Source of the DNA: Terriglobia bacterium
GTDB taxonomy: Bacteria; Acidobacteriota; Terriglobia; Acidiferrales; UBA7541
Direction of reading: 5' to 3'
DNA: 43,311 nt
Assembly: GCA_020072765.1 (NCBI GenBank)
Contig: JAIQGD010000009.1
Coordinates: forward strand, 1-43,311
The notes under the pieces are model-generated. The model was not told where the DNA came from. It saw only the letters and a list, made by a program, of their open reading frames with translations, and did no database searches. The translations under genes were made by a program, and so were the position numbers. Below are positions 1-7,766 of the stretch, one piece after another. Positions within the stretch are counted from its first letter, which is position 1. Each line of letters starts with the position of its first letter.

Positions 1-221
1 GCATGTACGACTCGCTGAGCTACGCGCATCGCCAGCACCACGCCATCGTGCAAGCGCTGGAGAGCGGCGAAGGAGCCAGGGCTGCATCTCTCATGTACGA
101 GCACGCGTACGAAACCAAAACCAGCACGAACATGGCCCGGAGGGCGTGGCGCTCGGGTTCCGAAGAGGGGGGCAGGCCCTCCCCGTTAGAACCAGGGTCC
201 CAAGATAAACCGCAGAGCTAA
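1..221 (+). CDS. GntR-family transcriptional regulator, C-terminal fragment (FCD domain)
   Basis: Only the last 70 or so residues lie in the window; the reading frame is open at the left edge, so the ATG at position 3 is probably internal. The visible part has the pattern of the last helices of an FCD (FadR C-terminal) effector domain: an H-x-x-I-x-x-A-L helix, a small loop with Gly-Glu-Gly, then A-A-x-L-M-x-x-H. In GntR/FadR-type repressors this domain binds a small acidic ligand, often through a metal held by histidines. The last 25 or so residues are polar and unstructured. The DNA-binding domain is outside the window, so target and ligand are unknown. Family assignment is moderate because so little is visible. 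Confidence 0.6.
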   Translation, partial: MYDSLSYAHRQHHAIVQALESGEGARAASLMYEHAYETKTSTNMARRAWRSGSEEGGRPSPLEPGSQDKPQS

Positions 222-254
222 CCGCCTTCGTGCTGTCCCCTTCGAAATTCCGAT

Positions 255-1697
255 TTAGTGCGGCAAATCCGGGGAGCTCGGGAGCGTCTGGGCCATCAGA
301 CCGGTCTTTTCTGCGGCCGGCCCCATGACCATGAGGAGCACCTTCCCGTCCGAGTAATAGGCTCCTCCCGTAGCGGTAGTGGCTTGCCGCACGACGTCCG
401 CTGGCACCAGATAGCCGATCGTCGAGCTGACCTGAACTTCCCTCAAAAGCTTGCCCACCAACTCGCGCTCGGCGTCCACATTCGGATCGATTTCGTGAGT
501 GATGCCGGTGAACGAACGCTTGTCCCTTTCCACTCCGATGTCATGGGTCGCCGCACCCACCCAGACGGGAACGCCATTCAAATCGTCATCGGTCCTCCAG
601 ATCCGGATATGGTGACGCCGGGTCATCTTGGACGCGGGATCTTCCATGGCCAGACCGAAGTCCTGCGGCCGTCCAAACAGGTAGAGCCGGCTCATGGGCA
701 TGGCGACCTGATTCTTGGGGTGCCTCACGGCGTGAAAGACGGCATGGCCCTTCGAGTGGAGGGTCGTGACCCACCCCGCCTGCCTGAATGCCACCTCGAT
801 TTGTTCCTGGGTCCCGACAAACATGAGGTTGATCATGTCGCCTTCGTTTCCGCTCGAATCCAGGATGCGTCGCGGAATCGATTCAATGATCTCCTGGGCG
901 GAAACGCGGGAATGACCGGAAATCGCAGCCGATCTATCGCGGCTCGCCGCGCGGGCCGAAAGGAGAGCTGCTTTCCCCTGGGGGAGCCGGGCGGAAACAT
1001 TTTCGATCTTCCCGAGGTCTACCAGGACATCTCCGTTGACGTACGCGGTGAGACTGGCGCCCTTCAGCAGCACGCACTCCTTGCCGTGCATCAGCAGCAA
1101 GATTGGTGCGGCGGGATAGAAAGCCCGTGCCGTGACCGCCATTCCCGTGGCCATGCGGTTCGAATGACTGCCACCGCGAACCTGGGTGGTGGCGCGCACC
1201 GGAGCTTGCTCGCCGCTGGCCAGACCAACGGACTCCAGGACGATGCCCAGCTCGCCCCCGCGCGCCAGGCGGCGCTTGCGCTTGACCTCAGAAACCATCC
1301 CTTGAACCATCGTGCCTCTAGGAATGACCGGGACTCCTTCCACCAGGATGTCTTGAACGACCCTGAACTCGACCAAGTCGCCCTTCCTGGCCTCGGCGGA
1401 GGAAACTGATTCGACGGCACGCATCGGGATGGCAGTTCCGTCAGCGAGGATCGGCCGGCGGGAGCGAACCGGCGCGTAGCCCGAGGACAAAGGCCCCGCT
1501 GCCGTCGAAGACGCCAACTCGACAGCCTCTCCGTCGGTGGCCCCCTGATGTGGACGCCCAGGAGCGTCCGGGCCGATCAGGGCTGTTCTTCCGGAGGAAC
1601 TTGTGGATAAGGCCTGTGCTTCGGTGAACGAAGGCGTCGCGCTAAACATCAGCAGGCCACAGAAAAGCGATAGGCTCAGGCAGGGGCATCTCCGCAA
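255..1697 (-). CDS. Secreted LssY_C-domain protein
   Basis: Predicted exported protein of 480 residues. I choose the TTG start because GGAGG lies five bases upstream and because it gives a clean signal peptide (RRCPCLSLSLFCGLLMFSA, then a polar region). An upstream ATG at 1835 would bury this signal behind 46 residues. Residues about 83-225 form a beta-rich domain, with the phrases GTAIPMRAVESVSS and IPRGTMVQGMVSEVKR, resembling domains in acidobacterial secreted proteins and TrbI/VirB10-like pores. Residues about 285-455 match the LssY C-terminal domain (WVTTLHSKGHAVFHAV, RPQDFGLAMED, RRHHIRIWR, VWVGAATHDIGVE). In LssY proteins this domain follows a PAP2 phosphatase; here there is none. Biochemical role unknown. 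Domain call good, function unassigned. Confidence 0.75.
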   Translation of the reverse strand: MRRCPCLSLSLFCGLLMFSATPSFTEAQALSTSSSGRTALIGPDAPGRPHQGATDGEAVELASSTAAGPLSSGYAPVRSRRPILADGTAIPMRAVESVSSAEARKGDLVEFRVVQDILVEGVPVIPRGTMVQGMVSEVKRKRRLARGGELGIVLESVGLASGEQAPVRATTQVRGGSHSNRMATGMAVTARAFYPAAPILLLMHGKECVLLKGASLTAYVNGDVLVDLGKIENVSARLPQGKAALLSARAASRDRSAAISGHSRVSAQEIIESIPRRILDSSGNEGDMINLMFVGTQEQIEVAFRQAGWVTTLHSKGHAVFHAVRHPKNQVAMPMSRLYLFGRPQDFGLAMEDPASKMTRRHHIRIWRTDDDLNGVPVWVGAATHDIGVERDKRSFTGITHEIDPNVDAERELVGKLLREVQVSSTIGYLVPADVVRQATTATGGAYYSDGKVLLMVMGPAAEKTGLMAQTLPSSPDLPH

Positions 1698-2112
1698 GCG
1701 TACCTCCAGGAATCCATTGTTTGCTTTAGTAGGCTGCAAGGATACTGGCGTCCGGGATCCCTGGCTACTGGCCTCAAGGGTCAGTCCCCCAAGAAAAATG
1801 CCTGCAGAAGAACCGAATAACCTTTGTTGTCTCAATTAGATGGATAATTTTGGCGACGGCAGAAAAAATGGACGCCCGGACGTCGAGGCCCGCAGGTACA
1901 GGGAGACTGAAAATCCCGGCGTTGGCAGAAGCGAGGGCGCTTCCCGGAAAATCGGCGCCGGCCGGCTGCCAGTGCAGTTGGCGATCACCTCGGGCATGCT
2001 CCCGGACCTTAGGACGCCAACCGCGGTTGGCGGTTTTGCACGGTTGAGCGAAACGCAGCATGAACGACAGGCATATCTCGGTTCCCTTTCCTTCTTCGAC
2101 TCGAACAGCTTC
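1698..2112. other. Non-coding stretch between the LssY_C and phosphatidyltransferase genes
   Basis: I see no convincing gene here. The frames that stay open have no plausible start, composition or family pattern. The segment contains an 18-bp perfect palindrome, listed separately. It presumably carries the promoter of the LssY_C gene, which reads leftward, but I could not pick out a good -35/-10 pair. Confidence 0.5.
2015..2032. repeat. 18-bp perfect palindrome
   Basis: CGCCAACCGCGGTTGGCG is its own reverse complement. On the plus strand it is followed by GTTTTGC, a poor T-tract. It sits about 80 bp beyond the end of the leftward phosphatidyltransferase gene. It could be a terminator hairpin or a binding site for a dimeric protein; the sequence alone does not decide. 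Confidence 0.4.
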
Positions 2113-2880
2113 TCAATCCGTCTGCCCGCGGTGCGTCTCCTGCCGGTAGAGTTTGGCGGTGTGCCACGCGGCGGTGACGCCCAGCATGCCGGCCATGCCG
2201 CACATGGCCACGATGCCGCCGGCATCGAATAGCCGGTAGGACATTCCCGGCACCTTGGCGTGGGGATGAAACCACAACGCCAGGTTGCCCAGCGCCAGCA
2301 GAATCCGGATCTCCGTGGGCCCGAACTTCGCGAACGACAGCCGGAACACTCCCAGGGTGTAGGACGCGAGATACGATTCGATGGAGAGGAGCAGAAACGC
2401 CACCAGCATGCCGATGGCGATCCGCCAATCGACGTAGGTCGAAACCCCCAGGCCGCCCATGAGGAACAGCGCTCCCAGCGAGTCGATCATGTGGTCCACG
2501 TAGAAGCCGTAGCGGGGCCGCTGGCAGTTGCGGACGCGCGCCAGGGTTCCATCCAGGCTGTCTCCAAACCAGTTGACCGCCAGGCATACGGTGGCCAGCA
2601 GCAGGCCGATAGGGTTCCAGCGCGCGAATAGGTAGCTGCCGCCCGCCAGAAACATGGCCGCGAAACCGAGCAGGGTCAGATGGTCGGAGTTGATCCGCGC
2701 GGGCATGCGCGCGGCCAGCCAGAGCAATGTCTTGCGCTCCAGCCCCGAGGTAAAACTTTCTTGAATGCGCGTCGCATTCTGGAATGCCAGGGGGCGGGAT
2801 TCGGCCGGAGGCAATTTCCACTCGGTGCTGCCGGTGGCGCGAGAAGCTGCGGATTCGATGACCAGTGGCTTTACGGACAT
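2113..2880 (-). CDS. CDP-alcohol phosphatidyltransferase family membrane protein
   Basis: Integral membrane enzyme of the CDP-alcohol phosphotransferase family, which transfers a phosphoalcohol from a CDP-linked donor to an alcohol acceptor in phospholipid synthesis. The signature D-x2-D-G-x2-A-R-x9-G-x3-D-x3-D is complete: D107, D110, G111, A114, R115, G125, D129, D133. These residues hold the two catalytic metal ions. Five or six hydrophobic segments follow the 60-residue soluble N-terminus. AGGAGG lies eight bases before the ATG. The acceptor (glycerol phosphate, inositol, serine or other) cannot be told from the motif. The leftward START-like gene lies just upstream (about 50 bp), so the two may be co-transcribed, which would fit a lipid role. 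Confidence 0.85.
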   Translation of the reverse strand: MSVKPLVIESAASRATGSTEWKLPPAESRPLAFQNATRIQESFTSGLERKTLLWLAARMPARINSDHLTLLGFAAMFLAGGSYLFARWNPIGLLLATVCLAVNWFGDSLDGTLARVRNCQRPRYGFYVDHMIDSLGALFLMGGLGVSTYVDWRIAIGMLVAFLLLSIESYLASYTLGVFRLSFAKFGPTEIRILLALGNLALWFHPHAKVPGMSYRLFDAGGIVAMCGMAGMLGVTAAWHTAKLYRQETHRGQTD

Positions 2881-2933
2881 TTTCTATTCCTCCTTAGGCG
2901 ATTCGATCCTTCCGCGACGATTCCTTCCACAAG

Positions 2934-3842
2934 CTATGGCCGGCCCTCGGGACCGCGGGCCGGCGCCAGCTGACTGTTGTATGGCTTCGCCAGGGCGGCG
3001 CGCGTGGCGCTCAGAGTGAAGCGCAGCGACTCGACGGGAATGTCTTCGATGAACGGCCGGACCAGCCACCCGAGTCCCGGCGGAATGTCGCGCGTGAGCG
3101 AAATGGCGTTGCACTGAACGTAGGCGCCGCCATCGGCTTCGAAGAAGCGCCAGTAGGTGTACAGCCGCCAGAGAAACCCGCGATCGTCGCCGGCGGGCCG
3201 GTCGTGCTCGCGCGGCGTTTCCGCGTCGTCCACTTCGGCGATGCGCGTGCTGTAGGAACGCGACCACGCATGCGCGGCATCGAGCCGCGTGTAGCGGACG
3301 TCGTATTCCGTGTCGAAGACCACGGTGACCACGCGCACGCGCTTCAGACGCAGGAAGACGCGGAAGTCGTCTCCGGAACGCTCCAGCAGCTTCGCCTGCA
3401 AAACTTCGGGGCGATAATACGTGGCGTCGTGGTCGTAATCCTGCAGGAGGGCCAGCACCTGCGGCAGCGAAGCCCCCGGGATGAACGCGATCCCGATCCA
3501 ATCGTGGATCAGCCCGCCCGGAACGGAATGGGCTTCCTGGGAGGCATCCCCCGAAAGGCGCTCGGTAATGACTTGCCCTTGCCGCAGGCGGGCGTACGCC
3601 TCACTGCGGCCCGGTTCGGGCAGGGCGTCAATCCGCAGAAACTTGTTTCTCGCCGCCAGTTCCTGGCTCATGCGCGCTTCGCTCGAGCGCACGTACTGCT
3701 CGAAGGCTTTCACCGTTTCTGTCTTGAGCTGCGCGGATTGGGCTGGTCGAGCCGTGGCGGCCCAACCGCCCAGCAGCACCGCGATGACGGGCCAGAGTTT
3801 GATGAAGCAGTGCCGGGCGGGTCGTTGCTTCTTGGTCTGCAT
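2934..3842 (-). CDS. Exported START-like (SRPBCC-type) protein
   Basis: About 302 residues. I place the start at the ATG giving MQTKKQRPARHCFIKLWP plus a hydrophobic segment ending in A-Q-S-A, a standard signal peptide. In-frame alternatives lie upstream (GTG at 3914, ATG at 3893), and none of the three has a strong Shine-Dalgarno, so the start is uncertain. The mature part has the look of a helix-grip START/SRPBCC domain: HDWIGIAFIPGASLPQVLALLQDYDHDATYYRPEV-type opening, then alternating beta strands (VVTVVFDTEYDVRYT) and a long C-terminal helix (PVESLRFTLSATRAALA). Such domains bind lipids or other hydrophobic ligands. It is divergent from the winged-helix regulator and precedes the phosphatidyltransferase gene. 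Ligand unknown. Confidence 0.65.
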   Translation of the reverse strand: MQTKKQRPARHCFIKLWPVIAVLLGGWAATARPAQSAQLKTETVKAFEQYVRSSEARMSQELAARNKFLRIDALPEPGRSEAYARLRQGQVITERLSGDASQEAHSVPGGLIHDWIGIAFIPGASLPQVLALLQDYDHDATYYRPEVLQAKLLERSGDDFRVFLRLKRVRVVTVVFDTEYDVRYTRLDAAHAWSRSYSTRIAEVDDAETPREHDRPAGDDRGFLWRLYTYWRFFEADGGAYVQCNAISLTRDIPPGLGWLVRPFIEDIPVESLRFTLSATRAALAKPYNSQLAPARGPEGRP

Positions 3843-3988
3843 GCGCGGAATATCGCGCGAGAGCACAGGAAAGGTCAATCGTCTGGAGATCATTTGCGAT
3901 AAGGCGCGGCTCACGTCATAACATTCGCAAAATCAACCGCTTGAGGGCCATTCTCATTTAGAATGAGGACCGATTTCCGGAGACCCGT

Positions 3989-4876
3989 GTGGACGAAGCG
4001 CAACGCGACACCCGAATCTTCCGCTTCGGCATATTTGAGCTCGATGGCAGTAGCGGAGAACTCCGCCGCGAGGGCAAGGAGCTGCCCCGGCTGCGCGATC
4101 AGGCGCTGCAGATACTGCTCACGCTGCTGGAACGGCCGCGGACCATCGTCACGCGCGAGGAACTCCACCGGCGGCTCTGGCCCTCGGACACTTTCGTGGA
4201 CTTCGATCACGGGTTGAACACGGCGATCAACCAGCTGCGGAATGCCCTGGGTGATTCGGCCGCGAACCCCCGCTTCATCCAGACGCTGCCCCGCCGCGGA
4301 TACCGTTTTATTGCCCCGGTGGAAATCGCGGCTCACGCGGGTGCCGCGCTGGACTCCGGCGTAGGTGTGCCGGCCAACCCGAGCGCTTCTCTGCCGGGAA
4401 CAGGTAGCGCCGATGAACCGACCGCGCAGGCGGCTCCCGCATCCATCCTCAGCAGCGCCCAGGAACTGCCCCGCGTTTCGAGCGGAATTGTGCGGATTCT
4501 CTTCTCCCTCATCCAAGTGATGTATCTGGGCTTTTACGTCGCGTCATTGGCGCGGCTCTCCGAGGTGGAGATCATTCTGGCGCGGACTGGCAATCCCGCT
4601 CTCCCGCTTCTGGTGACCCTGATCGTCACGGCGGCGGTGGGAATTCCCATCCGGCTGTATCTGCTTTCGGGGGCGGCGTTCAACTATCGCGGGCTGAGCA
4701 CGAAGTTTCAGAAGCTGTTCCCGTTTATCCTCCTGCTCGACGGGCTGTGGGCGCTCGCTCCCTTCCTGATCGCGCCGCAAATCGGCATGGGGCTGGCCCT
4801 GGCCGCCACCGCCGCGCTCCTCTATCTGCCCTTCGCGCAACGCAGCCTGCTGCTGATGGGTATGGCGGAAGCATGA
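3989..4876 (+). CDS. Membrane-anchored winged-helix (OmpR/CadC-type) regulator
   Basis: The protein has 295 residues. Residues 8-110 form an OmpR/PhoB-type winged helix (FRFGIFELD, LLERPRTIVTREELHRRLW, LRNALGD, FIQTLPRRGYRFIAPV). The GYRF wing is typical of the large acidobacterial CadC-like group. A proline/alanine linker (about 112-165) follows, then four hydrophobic segments at about 168-188, 204-224, 242-262 and 264-282. Most relatives carry TPR or WD40 repeats after the DNA-binding domain; here there is only a four-helix membrane domain. It therefore probably binds DNA at the membrane and senses a membrane or lipid state. The GTG start has GGAG six bases upstream. It is divergent from the START-like gene, with about 150 bp between them, a likely target promoter. 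Signal unknown. Confidence 0.85.
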   Translation: MDEAQRDTRIFRFGIFELDGSSGELRREGKELPRLRDQALQILLTLLERPRTIVTREELHRRLWPSDTFVDFDHGLNTAINQLRNALGDSAANPRFIQTLPRRGYRFIAPVEIAAHAGAALDSGVGVPANPSASLPGTGSADEPTAQAAPASILSSAQELPRVSSGIVRILFSLIQVMYLGFYVASLARLSEVEIILARTGNPALPLLVTLIVTAAVGIPIRLYLLSGAAFNYRGLSTKFQKLFPFILLLDGLWALAPFLIAPQIGMGLALAATAALLYLPFAQRSLLLMGMAEA

Positions 4877-4902
4877 TGGAAACGCTCTAGGTTCTGTAGA
4901 GG

Positions 4903-4925
4903 CCGGTCCCGGTGTGTGGGACCGG
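4903..4925 (+). terminator. Possible hairpin terminator of the regulator gene
   Basis: CCGGTCCC and GGGACCGG form a perfect 8-bp stem around a 7-base loop, starting 26 bases after the regulator's stop. There is no T-tract, so it may only slow polymerase or act with Rho. Confidence 0.35.
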
Positions 4926-4993
4926 GCATGTCTCGCTGCAGAGACTCAGAGGAAGAGCGGAGAGAAAGTCGGAGTAGTGTCGGCGCTGAAACA

Positions 4994-5037
4994 GCGGCGC
5001 GCGGGCAGGTCGGGCACGCCCTTCCTGCCCGCGCCGC
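4994..5037. terminator. Long GC hairpin between convergent genes
   Basis: Arms GCGGCGCGCGGGCAGG and CCTGCCCGCGCCGC pair over 14 bp with one 2-base bulge, around a 14-base loop. It lies between the ends of two convergent genes and could stop transcription from both sides. No T-tract follows on either strand, so the call is tentative. Confidence 0.4.
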
Positions 5038-5061
5038 AATGCTAACGAGAGGCGGGACGCT

Positions 5062-5532
5062 TCACTTCTTGCCGCGTTTTTTGGGGGCCGCGCCCTGGCG
5101 CATGCGGGCCATCATCTGGCGCATGTTTTCATTCGTGCCGGGGGCGCGCTGTTCGCGCCAGGCTTCCAGACGCTGGACGTGCTTTTCCAGATTGGCGAAC
5201 AGGTGGGGATTCTTGTAGGCGGCGCGCCACGCGGCGATGAACGGCCGCACGCGTTCGAATACAATCCACTGCTCGCCGGTGTTCTCGAAGAAGAAATCCT
5301 CGTCCATCAGCCCGCGGTTCACGATGCTGGCCACCATCTCCCAGTAGCTGAGCACCATGCGCGAATAGGCGCTCTGCTTGCTGCCCATGGGCGCCTGCTT
5401 GTACATGTCCTCGAGCGACGTGGGATGAAAATTGCCGACGTACCATTCCCGCGCCTGGCGCATCACCGGCTCGCGCCGCGTATCGTACAGTTTCAACAGC
5501 AAGTCCACCTGCTCGTGCGTCACTGCTCCCAT
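5062..5532 (-). CDS. Conserved hypothetical helical protein
   Basis: The protein has 156 residues, is mostly alpha-helical, and has no signal peptide or membrane segment. The start is secure: GAGGAGG lies five bases before the ATG. The body is rich in aromatic residues and charge (LLLKLYDTRREPVMRQAREW, YSRMVLSYWEMVASIVNRG, FERVRPFIAAWRAAY), and the C-terminus is basic (AAPKKRGKK). The pattern is faintly like DUF4760-type proteins, but I would not rely on that. It is convergent with the winged-helix regulator and lies about 60 bp downstream of the leftward MscS gene, so it may share that transcript. Function unknown. Confidence 0.65.
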   Translation of the reverse strand: MGAVTHEQVDLLLKLYDTRREPVMRQAREWYVGNFHPTSLEDMYKQAPMGSKQSAYSRMVLSYWEMVASIVNRGLMDEDFFFENTGEQWIVFERVRPFIAAWRAAYKNPHLFANLEKHVQRLEAWREQRAPGTNENMRQMMARMRQGAAPKKRGKK

Positions 5533-5594
5533 CAGTTCCTCCTCGTGGAAAGTTAAAGGCGTACGGCTGTCCTACGAATGGCTGGGAAACGAAA

Positions 5595-6452
5595 TCATGT
5601 CTGCGCCGGCGGGGCGGCGCCGTGGAGTTCCACCTTCTGCGTCTGGCTCAGCGGGATGCGCGCCTCCTCGAAGCCCAGCTTGATGCGCCGCCGGAGTTCG
5701 CGCGCCACGTCGTCCTTGCGGTTCAGCGCCGTCCGGACTTGTAGCCGAAGGGTTGTGCCCTCCAGGGACAACGATTCCACGCCGAGCACGCGCGGGCCTT
5801 CGATCAGCGCGGGCGACCAATCGGCGTCGTTGCGGAACTCGCCGGCAATTTTCTCCAGCGCGGCCAGGGCGTGCCCGGCCAGCTCGTCGGAAGGCACGGT
5901 CACGTCCACAAAGGCCTGGGACCAGTCGCGGTTCAAATTGGCCACCTGGCCGACCAGCGAGTTCGGGATGGTGACGATCGCGCCGCTGATGTTGCGCAGC
6001 ACCGTCCGGCGCAGCGTCAAATGCTCGACGCGGCCCGTCTCGCCGTTCAACTGGATGAGGTCGCCGACCACATATTGGTCCTCGAAGACGATGAAGAAGC
6101 CATTGATCAGGTCCTTCACCAGCGTCTGCGCGCCGAAGCCGAACGCCAAGCTGGCCACCGCCGCGGCCGCGGCCACCGGCGTGACGTTGAAGCCAAACTC
6201 GGGCAGGGCCATCAGAATCGCCACGGCCACGATGATGGACCGCAGGACGCCGTAGAGCAGGCCGGCCATCGTGCGTGTCTGCTGTTCGCGCATCTGCGCC
6301 ACGCGCGAGGGCGTTTTCGAGCTTTGCACCAGGCGCGTCGTCACCGCCTTGAGAATGCGCACCAGGACGATGGCAATCAGCGCAATCACCAGCACGCGCA
6401 AGCCTCGCGCCCCGGCGGTTTCCATCCAATGCTTGAGCGAATCGGTCATCAT
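5595..6452 (-). CDS. MscS-family small-conductance mechanosensitive channel
   Basis: The protein has 285 residues, the size of a minimal MscS. Three N-terminal membrane helices (about 17-35, 63-84, 90-118) end in the pore helix VAAAAAVASLAFGFGAQTLVKDLINGFFIVFED, the Gly/Ala-rich TM3 that lines MscS pores. The beta domain follows (YVVGDLIQLNGETGRVEHLTLRRTVLRNISGAIVTIPNS), then the alpha/beta C-terminal domain. The protein opens under membrane tension to release solutes during hypo-osmotic shock. The first residues read MMTDSLKHW, so either of two adjacent ATGs could be used. It is next to the unknown 156-residue gene on the same strand. Confident family call; ion selectivity not predictable. 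Confidence 0.92.
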   Translation of the reverse strand: MMTDSLKHWMETAGARGLRVLVIALIAIVLVRILKAVTTRLVQSSKTPSRVAQMREQQTRTMAGLLYGVLRSIIVAVAILMALPEFGFNVTPVAAAAAVASLAFGFGAQTLVKDLINGFFIVFEDQYVVGDLIQLNGETGRVEHLTLRRTVLRNISGAIVTIPNSLVGQVANLNRDWSQAFVDVTVPSDELAGHALAALEKIAGEFRNDADWSPALIEGPRVLGVESLSLEGTTLRLQVRTALNRKDDVARELRRRIKLGFEEARIPLSQTQKVELHGAAPPAQT

Positions 6453-6569
6453 GAGGAGCCGAATTATACCACTCGCCTGGGGCAGTTCTGGCCATGTCTG
6501 TGCGCGGGGCGGCGCGCCCGGGGACCCGCCGCCTCCCGGCCTTGGCGCGCCCTTCGTGCGGGGATTGCT

Positions 6570-6598
6570 TTGCCAGCGTGCGCGAAGCAGAGTAAAAT
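6570..6598 (+). promoter_or_regulatory. Sigma70-type promoter for tRNA-Arg
   Basis: TTGCCA, a 17-base spacer, then TAAAAT: five of six matches to each consensus hexamer with the ideal spacing. Transcription should begin near 6605, about 40 bases before the tRNA. The leader contains a perfect 7-bp hairpin (CAGCGGC, loop ACTTG, GCCGCTG at 6607-6625), possibly a processing feature. Confidence 0.7.
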
Positions 6599-6645
6599 TA
6601 GGGTTGCAGCGGCACTTGGCCGCTGGCTTCCTGGTTTCCCAATAC

Positions 6646-6722
6646 GCGCCCGTAGCTCAGATGGATAGAGCACTAGCCTCCGGAGCTAGGGGTCGGGGGT
6701 TCGAACCCCTCCGGGCGCGCCA
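6646..6722 (+). tRNA. tRNA-Arg, anticodon CCG
   Basis: The cloverleaf can be written out completely. Acceptor stem GCGCCCG pairs with CGGGCGC, followed by discriminator G and an encoded CCA. The D arm is GCTC/GAGC. The anticodon stem CTAGC/GCTAG encloses loop CTCCGGA, with anticodon CCG at 6680-6682. The variable loop is GGGTC. The T arm GGGGG-TTCGAAC-CCCTC has one G-U pair. Anticodon CCG reads the arginine codon CGG, useful in this GC-rich genome. Confidence 0.97.
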
Positions 6723-6971
6723 TTTCTCACTGCCTGATTTTCCATGACTGCGGCAGCCGCCATTCCGATCATCCCGCACCGCATGCCAGGCTCAGTCCGC
6801 AACCATGGCCCGCTCAGCTGCTCGGCGGGGTTCGCATCGCCTCCCCTGCCGCGGCCTGCTCCGACGATTCCCAGGGCGTGGGTTGTTGGTTCTTAAGGCA
6901 ATATTGGCCAACCGCCGATGGACAAGCCGAGACGCCACAGCGTCTAATGGACGTTGCATCGGACAGCTCTG

Positions 6972-7766
6972 ATGGCCCCATTCGACAAAACCTCGGACAA
7001 GCCCAAGGTTGTGGTGGTCATGCCGGCCTACAATGCGGCGAAAACCCTGAAGATCACCTATGAGGCCATTCCCCATCAAGCCATCGACCAGATTATCCTG
7101 GTCGACGATGGCAGCACGGACCGCACCCTGGAGATCGCGCGGGACTTGAACCTCACCGCCTTCGTTCACACGCGCAACTACGGTTACGGGGCCAACCAGA
7201 AGACCTGCTATACCGAGGCCCTCAACGAAGGCGCCGACATCGTAGTGATGCTCCACCCCGACTACCAGTACGATCCGACCTTGCTGCCGGAAGTCCTGGC
7301 TCCGATCAAAGCCGGTGACGCCGATATCGTGTTGGGCTCTCGCTTCCTGATGGGGAAGACCGTCGAACAGGGTATGCCGTGGTGGAAGTACCTGGGCAAC
7401 CGATTCCTCACCACCCTGGAAAATTGGGCCCTCGGGCTTCGCCTGTCGGAGTATCACACCGGCTACCGCGCGTTCAGCCGCCGCGCTCTGGAGGAGATTC
7501 CGTTCTATTTGAACTCGGACAAATTCGTCTTCGATCAGGAAATGCTCGTGCAAGCCGCTCATCTGCGTTTCCGCATCCGGGAAGTGCCCGTTCCGACGAA
7601 GTATTTTCCGGAAGCATCCAAGGCGAGTTTCGTGGACAGCGTGATTTATGGCTTGAGTATCCTGCTTCTCCTGGGCCGCTTCCTGGCCCACAAAACATCC
7701 CTTGTCCAACTGCGCCAATTCCAATCGCTGCATTCCAGATATAGACGGGCGGAGCACCTGGCTTGA
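6972..7766 (+). CDS. Family 2 glycosyltransferase
   Basis: A GT-A fold transferase of about 264 residues. The opening VVVVMPAYNAAKTL, the DDGSTDRTL motif and MLHPDYQYDP (the D-x-D-like metal and nucleotide-sugar site) are standard for GT2. A hydrophobic stretch near the C-terminus (VIYGLSILLLLGRFL) probably associates with the membrane, as in DPM1/GtrB-type polyprenyl-phosphate sugar transferases. I prefer the ATG giving MAPFDK; a TTG 18 bases upstream is also possible and neither has a strong ribosome site. Its stop overlaps the start of the methyltransferase gene by four bases, and that gene overlaps the GT39-like gene, so the three form one translationally coupled unit. Likely substrate: a lipid-linked sugar; exact sugar unknown. 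Confidence 0.88.
   Translation: MAPFDKTSDKPKVVVVMPAYNAAKTLKITYEAIPHQAIDQIILVDDGSTDRTLEIARDLNLTAFVHTRNYGYGANQKTCYTEALNEGADIVVMLHPDYQYDPTLLPEVLAPIKAGDADIVLGSRFLMGKTVEQGMPWWKYLGNRFLTTLENWALGLRLSEYHTGYRAFSRRALEEIPFYLNSDKFVFDQEMLVQAAHLRFRIREVPVPTKYFPEASKASFVDSVIYGLSILLLLGRFLAHKTSLVQLRQFQSLHSRYRRAEHLA

Noticed and set aside
1774-2225. Overlapping short frames in the non-coding gap near 2 kb
   Set aside because: No ribosome site, odd composition and no similarity to known families.
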